Of a stretch of DNA of 20,470 nucleotides, positions 8,929 to 17,860 are shown piece by piece. A program made the position numbers and the translations under genes. The stretch is from contig JBFGCA010000089.1 of the NCBI GenBank assembly GCA_041567315.1, forward strand, positions 1 through 20,470, read 5' to 3'. The notes beneath the pieces were generated by a model. That model worked only from the letters and a program-made list of their open reading frames with translations, did not search any database and was not told the origin of the DNA. This stretch comes from JBFGCA01 sp041567315. Lineage in GTDB: Bacteria > Acidobacteriota > Thermoanaerobaculia > Multivoradales > JAHEKO01. Positions within the stretch are counted from its first letter, which is position 1. Every line of letters begins with the position of its first letter.

Positions 8929-10911
8929 ATGAAGCTCGAGGTCCGATTCCCCCGCCTCCTGACCGGCCTGGCCATCGGCCTGGCGTTGACGGTCGGGGTC
9001 GGGGCCTGGCTCCAGGCCCGCGCCGCCCAGCGCCAGCGGGCCGAGACCGCCGAACGCTCCGGGGTCGTCGGCCTGCGGGCGCTGGGCGACCTGGTCGAGA
9101 ACCTGGGCCTCGACGACGAGCGGCTGCAGCGGGCGGTCGCCGTCTTCGTGGCCGCCGATCCGGGCCTCGAGGTGGCCCGGGTGGTGCGGTTCAAGGGCAT
9201 CCGGCTGGTGGCCTCGACGGCCCCCGGCGACGTCGGCGACGACGCGGCGCCGCGCAAGATGGCGCGCGACGAAAAGCCGCTCTACGACCTCGGGCAGGCG
9301 CTGCGCGCGGCGGTGGAGACCAACCTCAAGGAGGGCCGCGCCTGGAAGGAGGAGATCGACGTCCAGACGCTGGCCGGGGATCGCCTCGAGCTGGCCGGGC
9401 CCGTTCAGGAAGGGCCGGTCACGGAGGGACCCGCCGAGGCGGACGGCCAGGTGGCGGGCGCGGTGCTGGTCGAGACCGGCGCCGAAGCCCCCCGGGGCGG
9501 AGCTCCCGCCAGCGGAGCCGGCACCCTGGCGACCCTGGCGGCGCTGCTCGTGCCGCTGGTGCTGCTGGTGGCCCTCCGGCCGCTGCTGGCCGGCCGCGGG
9601 GTCGCGGCGCTGGCCGTCGCGGCGCTGCTGCTGGTCGCCGCCACGTGGTTCCACGGCCGCCGCGGGCTCGACGCCCTGTCGGCCGGCCAGCGCGCCGCCG
9701 AGCAGGGGATCGCCGGACGGCTGGCTTCGGCGGCGGTTGCCTTCGAAGCGGCGTTCGCCAGCCTCGGCGAGCCGGCGCCGGCGGTGGAGACCAGCGCCTG
9801 GGACAGCGACCGCTTCCGGCGGCCGCTTGGCCGGGTCACCGCCGCCGGCGTCGACGAGGCGGTCCTCACCCGCACCCTGGCCGTCAACCGCGGCACCTAC
9901 GGCCGCCTGATGCTGCCGGTCGGTGCCCTCGGGCTGGTCCTGCTGGCCTGGTTCGGATTGGGCGGCGCGGCCACCGCCGGCGGCGCCCTGCTCCGCCACC
10001 GCCGCGCCTACGGCTACGTGATGCCGGCCATGGTCGCCATGGTGGTGCTGGTCTTCTTCCCGTTCTCGTACGGCATCGCCCTGTCGTTCACCAACGCCAA
10101 CATCTACAACACCGACCAGGGGATCGCCGAGACCTGGATCGGGCTGCAGAACTTCACCGAGATCCTCACCGACTGGAAGCTGGTCGAGAACACACCGGAA
10201 GGCCGGGTCTTCGACTATCAGAACTTCTACTGGACGCTGGGCTTCACCGTCGTCTGGACGGTCTCCAACGTCGCCATCGGGGTCAGCCTCGGTCTGCTGC
10301 TGGCGCTGATCCTCAACACCCGGGGCCTGGCGCTGCGCCCGATCTACCGGGTGCTGCTGATCCTGCCGTGGGCGGTCCCCAACTACATCACCGCGCTGAT
10401 CTGGCGCGGGATGTTCCATTCGCAGTTCGGGGTCATCAACCAGGTCATCCAGATCTTCGGGGGCTCGGCGGTGTCCTGGTTCGACACCCCGCTGACCGCC
10501 TTCGTCACCGTGCTCTCCACCAACGGCTGGCTGAGCTTCCCGTTCATGATGGTGATCTCGCTCGGCGCCCTGCAGTCGATCCCCGCCGACCTCTACGAGG
10601 CCGCCCGGGTGGACGGCGCCAGCCGCTGGCAGCAGTTCCGCACCATCACGCTGCCGTCGCTCAAGCCGGCACTGGTGCCGGCGGTGATCCTGTCGGTCAT
10701 CTGGACCTTCAACCAGTTCAACGTCATCTATCTGGTCTCGGCCGGCGAACCGGGCTATGCCACCGAGATCCTGATCACCGAGTCCTACAAGCTGGCCTTC
10801 GAGCAGTACCGCTACGGCTACGCGGCCGCCTACTCGGTGGTCATCTTCATCATCCTGCTGGCCTACGGCGTCTGGCAGAACCGGGTCACCCGGGCAACCG
10901 AGGGGATATGA
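8929..10911 (+). CDS. malF: MalF-type ABC permease with large sensor-like N-terminal extension
   Basis: This protein is 660 aa. The C-terminal 300 residues (about 360-660) form a normal MalF-type permease, with the EAA loop at E557-A558-A559 followed by RVDGASRWQQFRTITLPSLKP. The first 350 residues are extra. They hold a signal-anchor-like TM at about 10-28, a roughly 165-residue extracytoplasmic segment, two closely spaced TMs at about 198-218 and 224-243, a second extracytoplasmic segment of about 80 residues, and a TM at about 327-350. E. coli MalF (514 aa) has a large periplasmic P2 loop, but that loop lies elsewhere in the protein. The extension looks like a sensor module (TM, mixed alpha/beta segment, TM), with no recognised catalytic motif. 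The ATG at 8929 lies 30 bp after the binding-protein stop. The permease identity is firm; the function of the extension is unknown. Confidence 0.88.
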   Translation: MKLEVRFPRLLTGLAIGLALTVGVGAWLQARAAQRQRAETAERSGVVGLRALGDLVENLGLDDERLQRAVAVFVAADPGLEVARVVRFKGIRLVASTAPGDVGDDAAPRKMARDEKPLYDLGQALRAAVETNLKEGRAWKEEIDVQTLAGDRLELAGPVQEGPVTEGPAEADGQVAGAVLVETGAEAPRGGAPASGAGTLATLAALLVPLVLLVALRPLLAGRGVAALAVAALLLVAATWFHGRRGLDALSAGQRAAEQGIAGRLASAAVAFEAAFASLGEPAPAVETSAWDSDRFRRPLGRVTAAGVDEAVLTRTLAVNRGTYGRLMLPVGALGLVLLAWFGLGGAATAGGALLRHRRAYGYVMPAMVAMVVLVFFPFSYGIALSFTNANIYNTDQGIAETWIGLQNFTEILTDWKLVENTPEGRVFDYQNFYWTLGFTVVWTVSNVAIGVSLGLLLALILNTRGLALRPIYRVLLILPWAVPNYITALIWRGMFHSQFGVINQVIQIFGGSAVSWFDTPLTAFVTVLSTNGWLSFPFMMVISLGALQSIPADLYEAARVDGASRWQQFRTITLPSLKPALVPAVILSVIWTFNQFNVIYLVSAGEPGYATEILITESYKLAFEQYRYGYAAAYSVVIFIILLAYGVWQNRVTRATEGI

Positions 10912-11792
10912 GGAAGAGCACCATCTCGGACGAGCCGGCCCACCCGCCCCTGCACCTGTTTCTGGGGGTGTTCACCCTGTTCACGATCTACCCGCTGCTG
11001 TGGGTGTTCACCATCGCCTTCTCCGGCGGCCAGAGCCTGGCGATCGTCGATCTGCCGGGCGACCCCTCCGTGCTCGACCGCCTGCGGGCCATCGTGCCCT
11101 GGCCGGAGCAGCTTTCCTGGGCCAACTTCACCTCGGTGGTCAGCGACCAGCCGTTCGCCCGCTGGCTGCTCAACAGCGCCATCGTCGCCGCCGCCACCAC
11201 CGTCGTCGGGGTCTTTCTGGCGACCACCGCCGGCTACGCCTTCTCGCGCTTCCGCTTCGCCGGCCGGCGGACCGGGCTGATGTCGTTCCTGGTCTCGCAG
11301 ATGTTCCCCGGCACGCTGATGCTGATCCCGCTCTACATCATCCTGGTCCAGTGGCTGGGGCTGGGGTCGACCTGGATCGGGCTGATCCTCGTCTACTCGA
11401 CCACCGCCATCCCCTTCTGCGTGTGGATGCTCAAGGGCTACTTCGACACCATCCCGCTGGACCTCGAGGAGTCGGCGCGGATCGACGGCGCCACCCCGGG
11501 GCAGATCTTCCTCAAGATCATCCTGCCGCTGGCCAAGCCCGCGGTGGCGGTGACGGCGCTGTTCTCGTTCATGACCGGCTGGAACGAGTTCATCCTCGCC
11601 GCCACCCTGATGGACGAAGAGACCATGTACACGGCCCCGGTCGGGCTGCGCTTCTTCGTCGGCGGCTTCTCCGAGCAGTGGGGCTACTTCGCGGCCGGCT
11701 CGATCATCGTCGCCATCCCGGTCGTGCTGCTGTTCCTGTTCCTGCAGAAGTACCTGGTCTCCGGCCTCACCGCCGGAGCCGTCAAGGGTTAG
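10908..11792 (+). CDS. malG: MalG-type ABC transporter permease
   Basis: This 294-aa permease has a typical length and about six membrane segments, the first near residues 16-38. The EAA loop is present as E188-S189-A190 RIDGATPGQIFLKIILPLAKP. The N-terminal segment after TM1 contains the periplasmic stretch with PEQLSWANFTSVV common in MalG-like proteins. It pairs with the upstream MalF-type protein to form the inner-membrane channel. Its ATG overlaps the MalF stop in an ATGA arrangement (4 bp), indicating translational coupling and equal production of the two permeases. The assignment is firm at family level. Confidence 0.93.
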   Translation: MRKSTISDEPAHPPLHLFLGVFTLFTIYPLLWVFTIAFSGGQSLAIVDLPGDPSVLDRLRAIVPWPEQLSWANFTSVVSDQPFARWLLNSAIVAAATTVVGVFLATTAGYAFSRFRFAGRRTGLMSFLVSQMFPGTLMLIPLYIILVQWLGLGSTWIGLILVYSTTAIPFCVWMLKGYFDTIPLDLEESARIDGATPGQIFLKIILPLAKPAVAVTALFSFMTGWNEFILAATLMDEETMYTAPVGLRFFVGGFSEQWGYFAAGSIIVAIPVVLLFLFLQKYLVSGLTAGAVKG

Positions 11793-11817
11793 CCAACCTC
11801 AGACAAGGAGGAACGAC

Positions 11818-12588
11818 ATGAGGGAGCTGATTCGCATCACCGTCATCGCCGGGGCCGCGGTCTGCCTGGTCGCGGCCGCGGCGACGGCACAGGTGTCCTT
11901 CAAGGACCCGACGGGGGACGACAACGGCCCCGGGGGCTACGTCTACCCCACCGACGCGGTCTATACCGCGGGCTCGTTCGACCTCACCGGCTTCGAGCTG
12001 AGCGTCAAGGGCAAGAGGGCCAGCGCCGAGGTCGGCGTCAACGCCAACCTCGAGGACCCCTGGCGCATGGGGGTCGGCTTCGCGGTGCAGATGGTCTTCA
12101 TCTACATCGACAACGCCGAGGGCGGCTTCGACACCGGGCTGCCCGGCACCAACCACAAGTTCGCCGCCGGCAGCGAGTGGGACAAGGTGATCATCCTGTC
12201 ACCGCAGCCGTCGGCCCGCGTCAAGCAGGAGGTCGAGGCCAAGTGCGGCGAGATGGCGGCCAGCGTCGTCATCCCGAGCCGCACCACCGGCCGCGGCCGC
12301 ACCATCGTCGGCTCCGGCATCAGCCTCGACGACCTCGGCGAGGGCGACCCCGCCACCTGGGGCTACCAGGTGATCATGCAGTCCAACGAAGGCTTCCCCA
12401 CCGAGGGCGACCTGCTGACCCGCAAGGTCAACGAGTACGAGGGCCAGCACCGCTTCGGCGGCGGCACCGACTACGACTGCGACCCGCACGTGATGGACAT
12501 CCTCGGCGACCACTCGATGCTGCAGTACGAGTGCGCCGCCGACGGCTCCGCCACCAAGATGGCCACCCTCGAAATGGTCCGCCTGTAA
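11818..12588 (+). CDS. Secreted glucodextranase C-domain/DOMON-like protein (first copy)
   Basis: This 256-aa protein has a signal peptide (cleavage likely A24|Q25) and one domain over the remaining length. The start of the domain, DPTGDDNGPGGYVYPTD followed by GSFDLTGFEL, and the later EDPWRMGVGF and FIYIDNAEGG, match the glucodextranase C-terminal (DOMON-like, CBM9-like) family, which normally occurs as a C-terminal appendage of glucodextranases and amylopullulanases. Here it stands alone without any catalytic domain. Three cysteines occur in the mature part (in KCGEM, YDCDPH and YECAADG). It begins 25 bp after the MalG gene with an AAGGAGG ribosome site and ends 19 bp before the barrel gene. 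A role in binding alpha-glucan in the periplasm or at the surface is inferred, not shown. Confidence 0.75.
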   Translation: MRELIRITVIAGAAVCLVAAAATAQVSFKDPTGDDNGPGGYVYPTDAVYTAGSFDLTGFELSVKGKRASAEVGVNANLEDPWRMGVGFAVQMVFIYIDNAEGGFDTGLPGTNHKFAAGSEWDKVIILSPQPSARVKQEVEAKCGEMAASVVIPSRTTGRGRTIVGSGISLDDLGEGDPATWGYQVIMQSNEGFPTEGDLLTRKVNEYEGQHRFGGGTDYDCDPHVMDILGDHSMLQYECAADGSATKMATLEMVRL

Positions 12589-12607
12589 ACGGGGAGGAGG
12601 AGAGAAC

Positions 12608-14839
12608 ATGAAAACAACCCGACTGACGCTGGCGCTGGGGCTGGCGCTGATCGGCGTGGTGGCGCTGTCGGCTCAGCTCTACGCCGCCGACACCAAGCCG
12701 TTCAGCATCACCGGCGTCAACTACACCAAGTGGCTGTGGGGCGACCAGCGCTACGACGGCTCGCTCTACAACTTCACCACCGTCCCCGGCGAGGGGTTCG
12801 GCGACAACGGCCAGGGCACCGAGCTGGAGCTGCTGGTCTCGGCCAAGCCGTCCAAGAAGATCGAGGTCCAGGGCCGCATGAAGGCCCGCTTCAACCAGAA
12901 CTTCTGGACCAACGGCGGCGGCTTCGGCGGCGGCGGGGCGGGACAGCCCGGCAGCGGCGACTGCGTGGGCGGCGACTGCGGCGAGTTCGACTCGCGCTCC
13001 GCCCAGTACGTCAAGTTCCGGGGCCTGACCATCCTCGTCACCCCGGGCTACAAGTGGGTCGACACGGTGACCATCGGCTCGAGCGACTTCGGCATGTTCG
13101 ATCCGTTCACCATCGGCAAGATCCGCTACATCGACCGCGACAACAACTCGGGCCTGCTGTTCCAGGGCTCGTTCGCCAACCGCAAGGTGACCTACGACGC
13201 GGTCCGCATCTCGCTCAACCGGCTGGTCTACGGCCCGGGCTTCAACACCGGCGAGTATCCGGTCCAGGACGCCACCTACGGGCTGCAGCTCAAGTTCCGG
13301 CCCCACTCGAAGTTCGACTTCGGGGTGCACTACAACTACGTGCAGGACCTCGAGGTCGACACCACCGACTTCAACCGTGACGACGGCCGCGACCTCGACC
13401 TGCGGTTCCGCAACAGCGTCCTCGGCGTCACCATCGGCATCCACCCCAACCCGACTTTCGACGTCCGGGCGGCGGCCTACGCCTCGGGCGCCGACTCCGA
13501 CCCGGTGTTCGGAGCGCCGGGCTCGTTCTTCGGCATCTCGGGCTTCTCGCCGGTCCCGGCCGGCAAGCTCGACGACGAGGCCTACAAGCTCAACGTCGAC
13601 GTCAACGACCCGTTCAACAACGGCCTGTCGTTCAACTTCGAGTACTTCGACATCGGCGCCGAGTACGTCTCGATCGCGGCGGCGCGGCGCGAGGCCGACG
13701 TGCTGCTGACCGAGGGGCACGACGCCACCTGGGTGTTCCCCGGTCCCAACAACGCCGCCTTTGGCGTCTTCGGCGGCAACCCGTCGCGCATCGGCTACGG
13801 CGGCTATCAGGGCCACGCCCAGCAGGTGCCGACCATCAACGTCGACAACGAGTTCACCGATTTCGACGAGCCGCTGGCCGAGACCGTGGTCGGCTGGCAG
13901 GGCTTCACCATCGTGCCCTCCTGGGGACGCGGCGATCTCGACCTGGCCGCCGAGTTCACCTCCATCGACTACAACACCAACTGGCAGGCCTGGGGCGATC
14001 CGTCGCGTCACGTCCTGTTCGATCCCGACGGCGACGAGGGACCGCTCCAGGGACCGCGCTTCCCGAACCATGAATCGGACACCGGGATCGGCTCCTTCCG
14101 CAACGCCTACGCGCCGTTCCAGGACAAAGAGACCGAGATCATGGTGCTGCGCGGCAAGTACTTCGTCGACGTCGGCAACGGTCTCGAGGTCTTCGGCAAG
14201 ATCAAGTTCATCGACGAGACCGACAAGCGGATGACCGACGCGCGGTTCCTGCCGTTCGTGCCCGGCGACTGCCCGGGCGGCGGCCTCGAGTGCGGCAACG
14301 TCCCCAACCCCAACAACTCGGGGACCAACGACCTCTACGGCAATCCGCCGGTGATCACCGTCGACGGCGTCACCGGCTACCAGTGGAAGCCGTTCGACAA
14401 CGTGGCCGACGACGACCGCGACATGGACTACACGATGTACCAGCTCGGCTTCGGCTACCAGGTCACCAGCGAGATCTGGGGCTCGATCACCTTCGAGACC
14501 TACGACGTCGACCTCAAGGACGGCAACACCGCCTTCCAGGCCTATCAGCTTCACGAGATGGCCTCCGGCCAGCACGACAAGCAGAAGGTCATCCTGCAGG
14601 CCAAGTACAACATCGGCGGCGCCGAGATCGGCTTCAACTACGAGTACGCCACCGGCGAGTTCAAGCCGGACTTCGGCGGCGGCTTCGTGCCCCAGCTTGC
14701 CGACCAGGGGATCCAGGACAGCCTCGGCTTCCGGGTCGACTCGCTCGGGTTCCGCGGCCGCTTCGGCGGCTGGAACAGCCTCGAGGCGCGGGACTTCGAT
14801 CACCAGCGCCTCAAGGCGTTCTTGAAGCTGTTCTTCTAA
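12608..14839 (+). CDS. Predicted outer-membrane beta-barrel protein (putative oligosaccharide porin)
   Basis: This 743-aa protein has a signal peptide (cleavage near A26). The rest of the chain alternates polar and aromatic/hydrophobic residues with many YxF/FxY-type strand ends and Gly/Asn/Asp-rich loops. The last residues, LKAFLKLFF, end in Phe as in barrel proteins recognised by BamA. No TonB box or plug domain is apparent, so it does not look like a SusC-type receptor, and I see no LamB signature. Two close Cys pairs, C119/C124 and C555/C562, lie in Gly-rich loops. It has a GGAGGAGGAGA ribosome site and follows the first DOMON-like gene by 19 bp. The operon context suggests it admits malto-oligosaccharides across the outer membrane. 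Barrel structure is likely; substrate is inferred. Confidence 0.75.
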   Translation: MKTTRLTLALGLALIGVVALSAQLYAADTKPFSITGVNYTKWLWGDQRYDGSLYNFTTVPGEGFGDNGQGTELELLVSAKPSKKIEVQGRMKARFNQNFWTNGGGFGGGGAGQPGSGDCVGGDCGEFDSRSAQYVKFRGLTILVTPGYKWVDTVTIGSSDFGMFDPFTIGKIRYIDRDNNSGLLFQGSFANRKVTYDAVRISLNRLVYGPGFNTGEYPVQDATYGLQLKFRPHSKFDFGVHYNYVQDLEVDTTDFNRDDGRDLDLRFRNSVLGVTIGIHPNPTFDVRAAAYASGADSDPVFGAPGSFFGISGFSPVPAGKLDDEAYKLNVDVNDPFNNGLSFNFEYFDIGAEYVSIAAARREADVLLTEGHDATWVFPGPNNAAFGVFGGNPSRIGYGGYQGHAQQVPTINVDNEFTDFDEPLAETVVGWQGFTIVPSWGRGDLDLAAEFTSIDYNTNWQAWGDPSRHVLFDPDGDEGPLQGPRFPNHESDTGIGSFRNAYAPFQDKETEIMVLRGKYFVDVGNGLEVFGKIKFIDETDKRMTDARFLPFVPGDCPGGGLECGNVPNPNNSGTNDLYGNPPVITVDGVTGYQWKPFDNVADDDRDMDYTMYQLGFGYQVTSEIWGSITFETYDVDLKDGNTAFQAYQLHEMASGQHDKQKVILQAKYNIGGAEIGFNYEYATGEFKPDFGGGFVPQLADQGIQDSLGFRVDSLGFRGRFGGWNSLEARDFDHQRLKAFLKLFF

Positions 14840-14851
14840 TAGACTCCGCAT

Positions 14852-14890
14852 GGGCCGGCGGTCGGGATCGGGGGTCCCGACCGCCGGCCC
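14852..14890 (+). terminator. Perfect 16-bp-stem hairpin between barrel and second DOMON-like gene
   Basis: The left arm 14852-14867 (GGGCCGGCGGTCGGGA) and right arm 14875-14890 are exactly complementary, with a 7-base loop TCGGGGG. It begins 12 bp after the barrel stop. No T-run follows, so it is not a classical intrinsic terminator. It could be a partial terminator, or could protect the upstream mRNA so that the transporter part of the operon is made in excess of the last gene. Confidence 0.6.
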
Positions 14891-14948
14891 CCACGCCCCC
14901 TCCCCCAAGCAAGAGACGCTTCGAAGTCACCGTCCGGAGGAAGTCCGC

Positions 14949-15926
14949 ATGCAACCCACGACCCCGCCAGCCGTTCTCATCGCCCTCCTCCTCGCCGCGG
15001 CGGTCGCGCCGCCGGGCGCGGCCGAGGCCGCCGGCAAGGACCAGATCTTCGAGCTCAGCGACCCCCGCGGCGACGACCACGGCGACGGCCGGCTGATCTA
15101 CCCGACCCGCACCGAGTTCCAGAAGGGGGACCTCGACCTGATCTCGTTCCGCGCCCGCCGGCAGAAGGGCGGCACCCTCTTCGAGGCCACCTTCGCCAAC
15201 CCCATCCGGGTGCCGCAGCGCGAGGCGATCGACGAGCTGGGCACCCAGCTCACCTCGATCGCGCGGCAGGGCTTCTACACCTTCAACATCGACGTCTACA
15301 TCGACGTCGACCGCCAGCCCGGCTCGGGCGGGGTCGCCACCCTCCCCGGCCGCAAGGCCGAGCTCCTCCCCGAGAACGCCTGGGACCTGGCGGTGATCCT
15401 CACCCCGCGCCCGCACGAGGCCCGCGGCGAGCTGCGCCGGCTGTGGCTCGACGCGCTGCGCGAGGACATCAGGGACCCCGACGAGCCGTTCGACGAAGAG
15501 ACCTTCGACGAGGTCAAGAAGACGGTGCCGGCCAACCTGGCCGACCGCGTCTTCTTTCCCACCAACGTCCGGGTGCGGGGCCAGAAGATCTCCTTCTTCG
15601 TGCCCGAGAGCTTCCTGCGGGGCGAGGCCCGGCCCGACTGGAGCTACGTGGTGGCGGTCTCCGGGTCCAACCTGGTCTCCAGCATGGACCTGGTGGCGAA
15701 GACCGGGCTGGCCGAGGAGGTCCGCGACAACCTGATGGTGCTGCCGGTGTCGCCGGGCTCGTGGCGCAACCGCTTTGGCGGCGGCCGCGAGAACGCCGAG
15801 CTGCAGCCGCCCCTGGTCGACCTGCTGGTGCCGCCGGGCCGCAGCCAGGAGGAGCTGCTGAGCGACTTCACCTCCTCCGAGCCGGTGCGCCTGCCCGGGG
15901 TGGTGCCCGCGCAGTCGGGCGGCTAG
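14949..15926 (+). CDS. Secreted glucodextranase C-domain/DOMON-like protein (second copy)
   Basis: This 325-aa protein starts at the ATG at 14949, which has GGAGG at 14936-14940. The frame is open further upstream, but that extension would run through the hairpin. A signal-like hydrophobic segment occupies residues 8-27, with no basic residue before it. The mature part opens with DPRGDDHGDGRLIYPT and FQKGDLDLISF, the same pattern as the protein at 11818-12588, followed by FNIDVYIDVDRQPGSG, which parallels the other protein's FIYIDNAEGG. The C-terminal half differs and includes a region rich in acidic residues (DPDEPFDEETFDE). It is probably a paralogous alpha-glucan-binding or structural protein of the same system. 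It is the last gene of the series and meets the convergent GH13 gene across 9 bp. Confidence 0.7.
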   Translation: MQPTTPPAVLIALLLAAAVAPPGAAEAAGKDQIFELSDPRGDDHGDGRLIYPTRTEFQKGDLDLISFRARRQKGGTLFEATFANPIRVPQREAIDELGTQLTSIARQGFYTFNIDVYIDVDRQPGSGGVATLPGRKAELLPENAWDLAVILTPRPHEARGELRRLWLDALREDIRDPDEPFDEETFDEVKKTVPANLADRVFFPTNVRVRGQKISFFVPESFLRGEARPDWSYVVAVSGSNLVSSMDLVAKTGLAEEVRDNLMVLPVSPGSWRNRFGGGRENAELQPPLVDLLVPPGRSQEELLSDFTSSEPVRLPGVVPAQSGG

Positions 15927-15935
15927 CGCAGCCGG

Positions 15936-17609
<1,674 letters not shown>

Positions 17610-17755
17610 GGCGCGGTCTTTCCGCCCGCGCGGGCGCGGGCACTCGCCCAAGCATAGCCCGGCCACGGCCGGCTCTTGAACGCCGCCTCTTGGACGGTGC
17701 CCGCCGCCCCTGGCCCCCGGCCCGCAGCGCGGGTGGGGCGCCCCTCGGTTCGGCC

Positions 17756-17775
17756 CTACCTACCCAAATGGGTAG
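17756..17775 (-). promoter_or_regulatory. Candidate operator, TAGGTAG copy 3 with perfect inverted repeat
   Basis: On the plus strand CTACCC-AAAT-GGGTAG (17760-17775) is a perfect 6-bp inverted repeat, preceded by an extra CTAC. In the direction of the GH13 gene this reads GGGTAGGTAG at 17765-17756, sharing ten bases with copy 1. The core lies 146 bp upstream of the GH13 start and 85 bp upstream of the kinase GTG on the other side. It is therefore placed to act on either or both genes. The 251-bp region 17610-17860 otherwise holds no gene. Confidence 0.45.
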
Positions 17776-17830
17776 TGCCGTACCGAAGAAGCCCTGCCCG
17801 CCCCGCCGGGTGGTTCGAGGCCCGCCCTCT

Positions 17831-17860
17831 TGTGTTATAGAACATATTTGAAATCTGTAA
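17831..17860 (+). promoter_or_regulatory. AT-rich segment, candidate promoter of the Ser/Thr kinase gene
   Basis: TGTGTTATAGAACATATTTG, followed by AAATCTGTAA, directly precedes the GTG start. It contains an extended -10-like TGTTATAGA (TATAGA at 17836-17841), but no convincing -35 hexamer at the expected distance. The abrupt drop in GC content marks it as regulatory. If this -10 is real, the leader would be very short, in keeping with the lack of a Shine-Dalgarno sequence. Confidence 0.3.

Noticed and set aside
14850..14948. Earlier start for the second DOMON-like protein
   Set aside because: The extension would be translated through the perfect hairpin, and the ATG at 14949 has its own GGAGG and a hydrophobic signal segment directly after it.
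17610..17666. Longer start for the second GH13 enzyme
   Set aside because: It would put 19 residues, including Cys and Arg, before a well-formed signal peptide. The ATG at 17609 gives a normal export signal.
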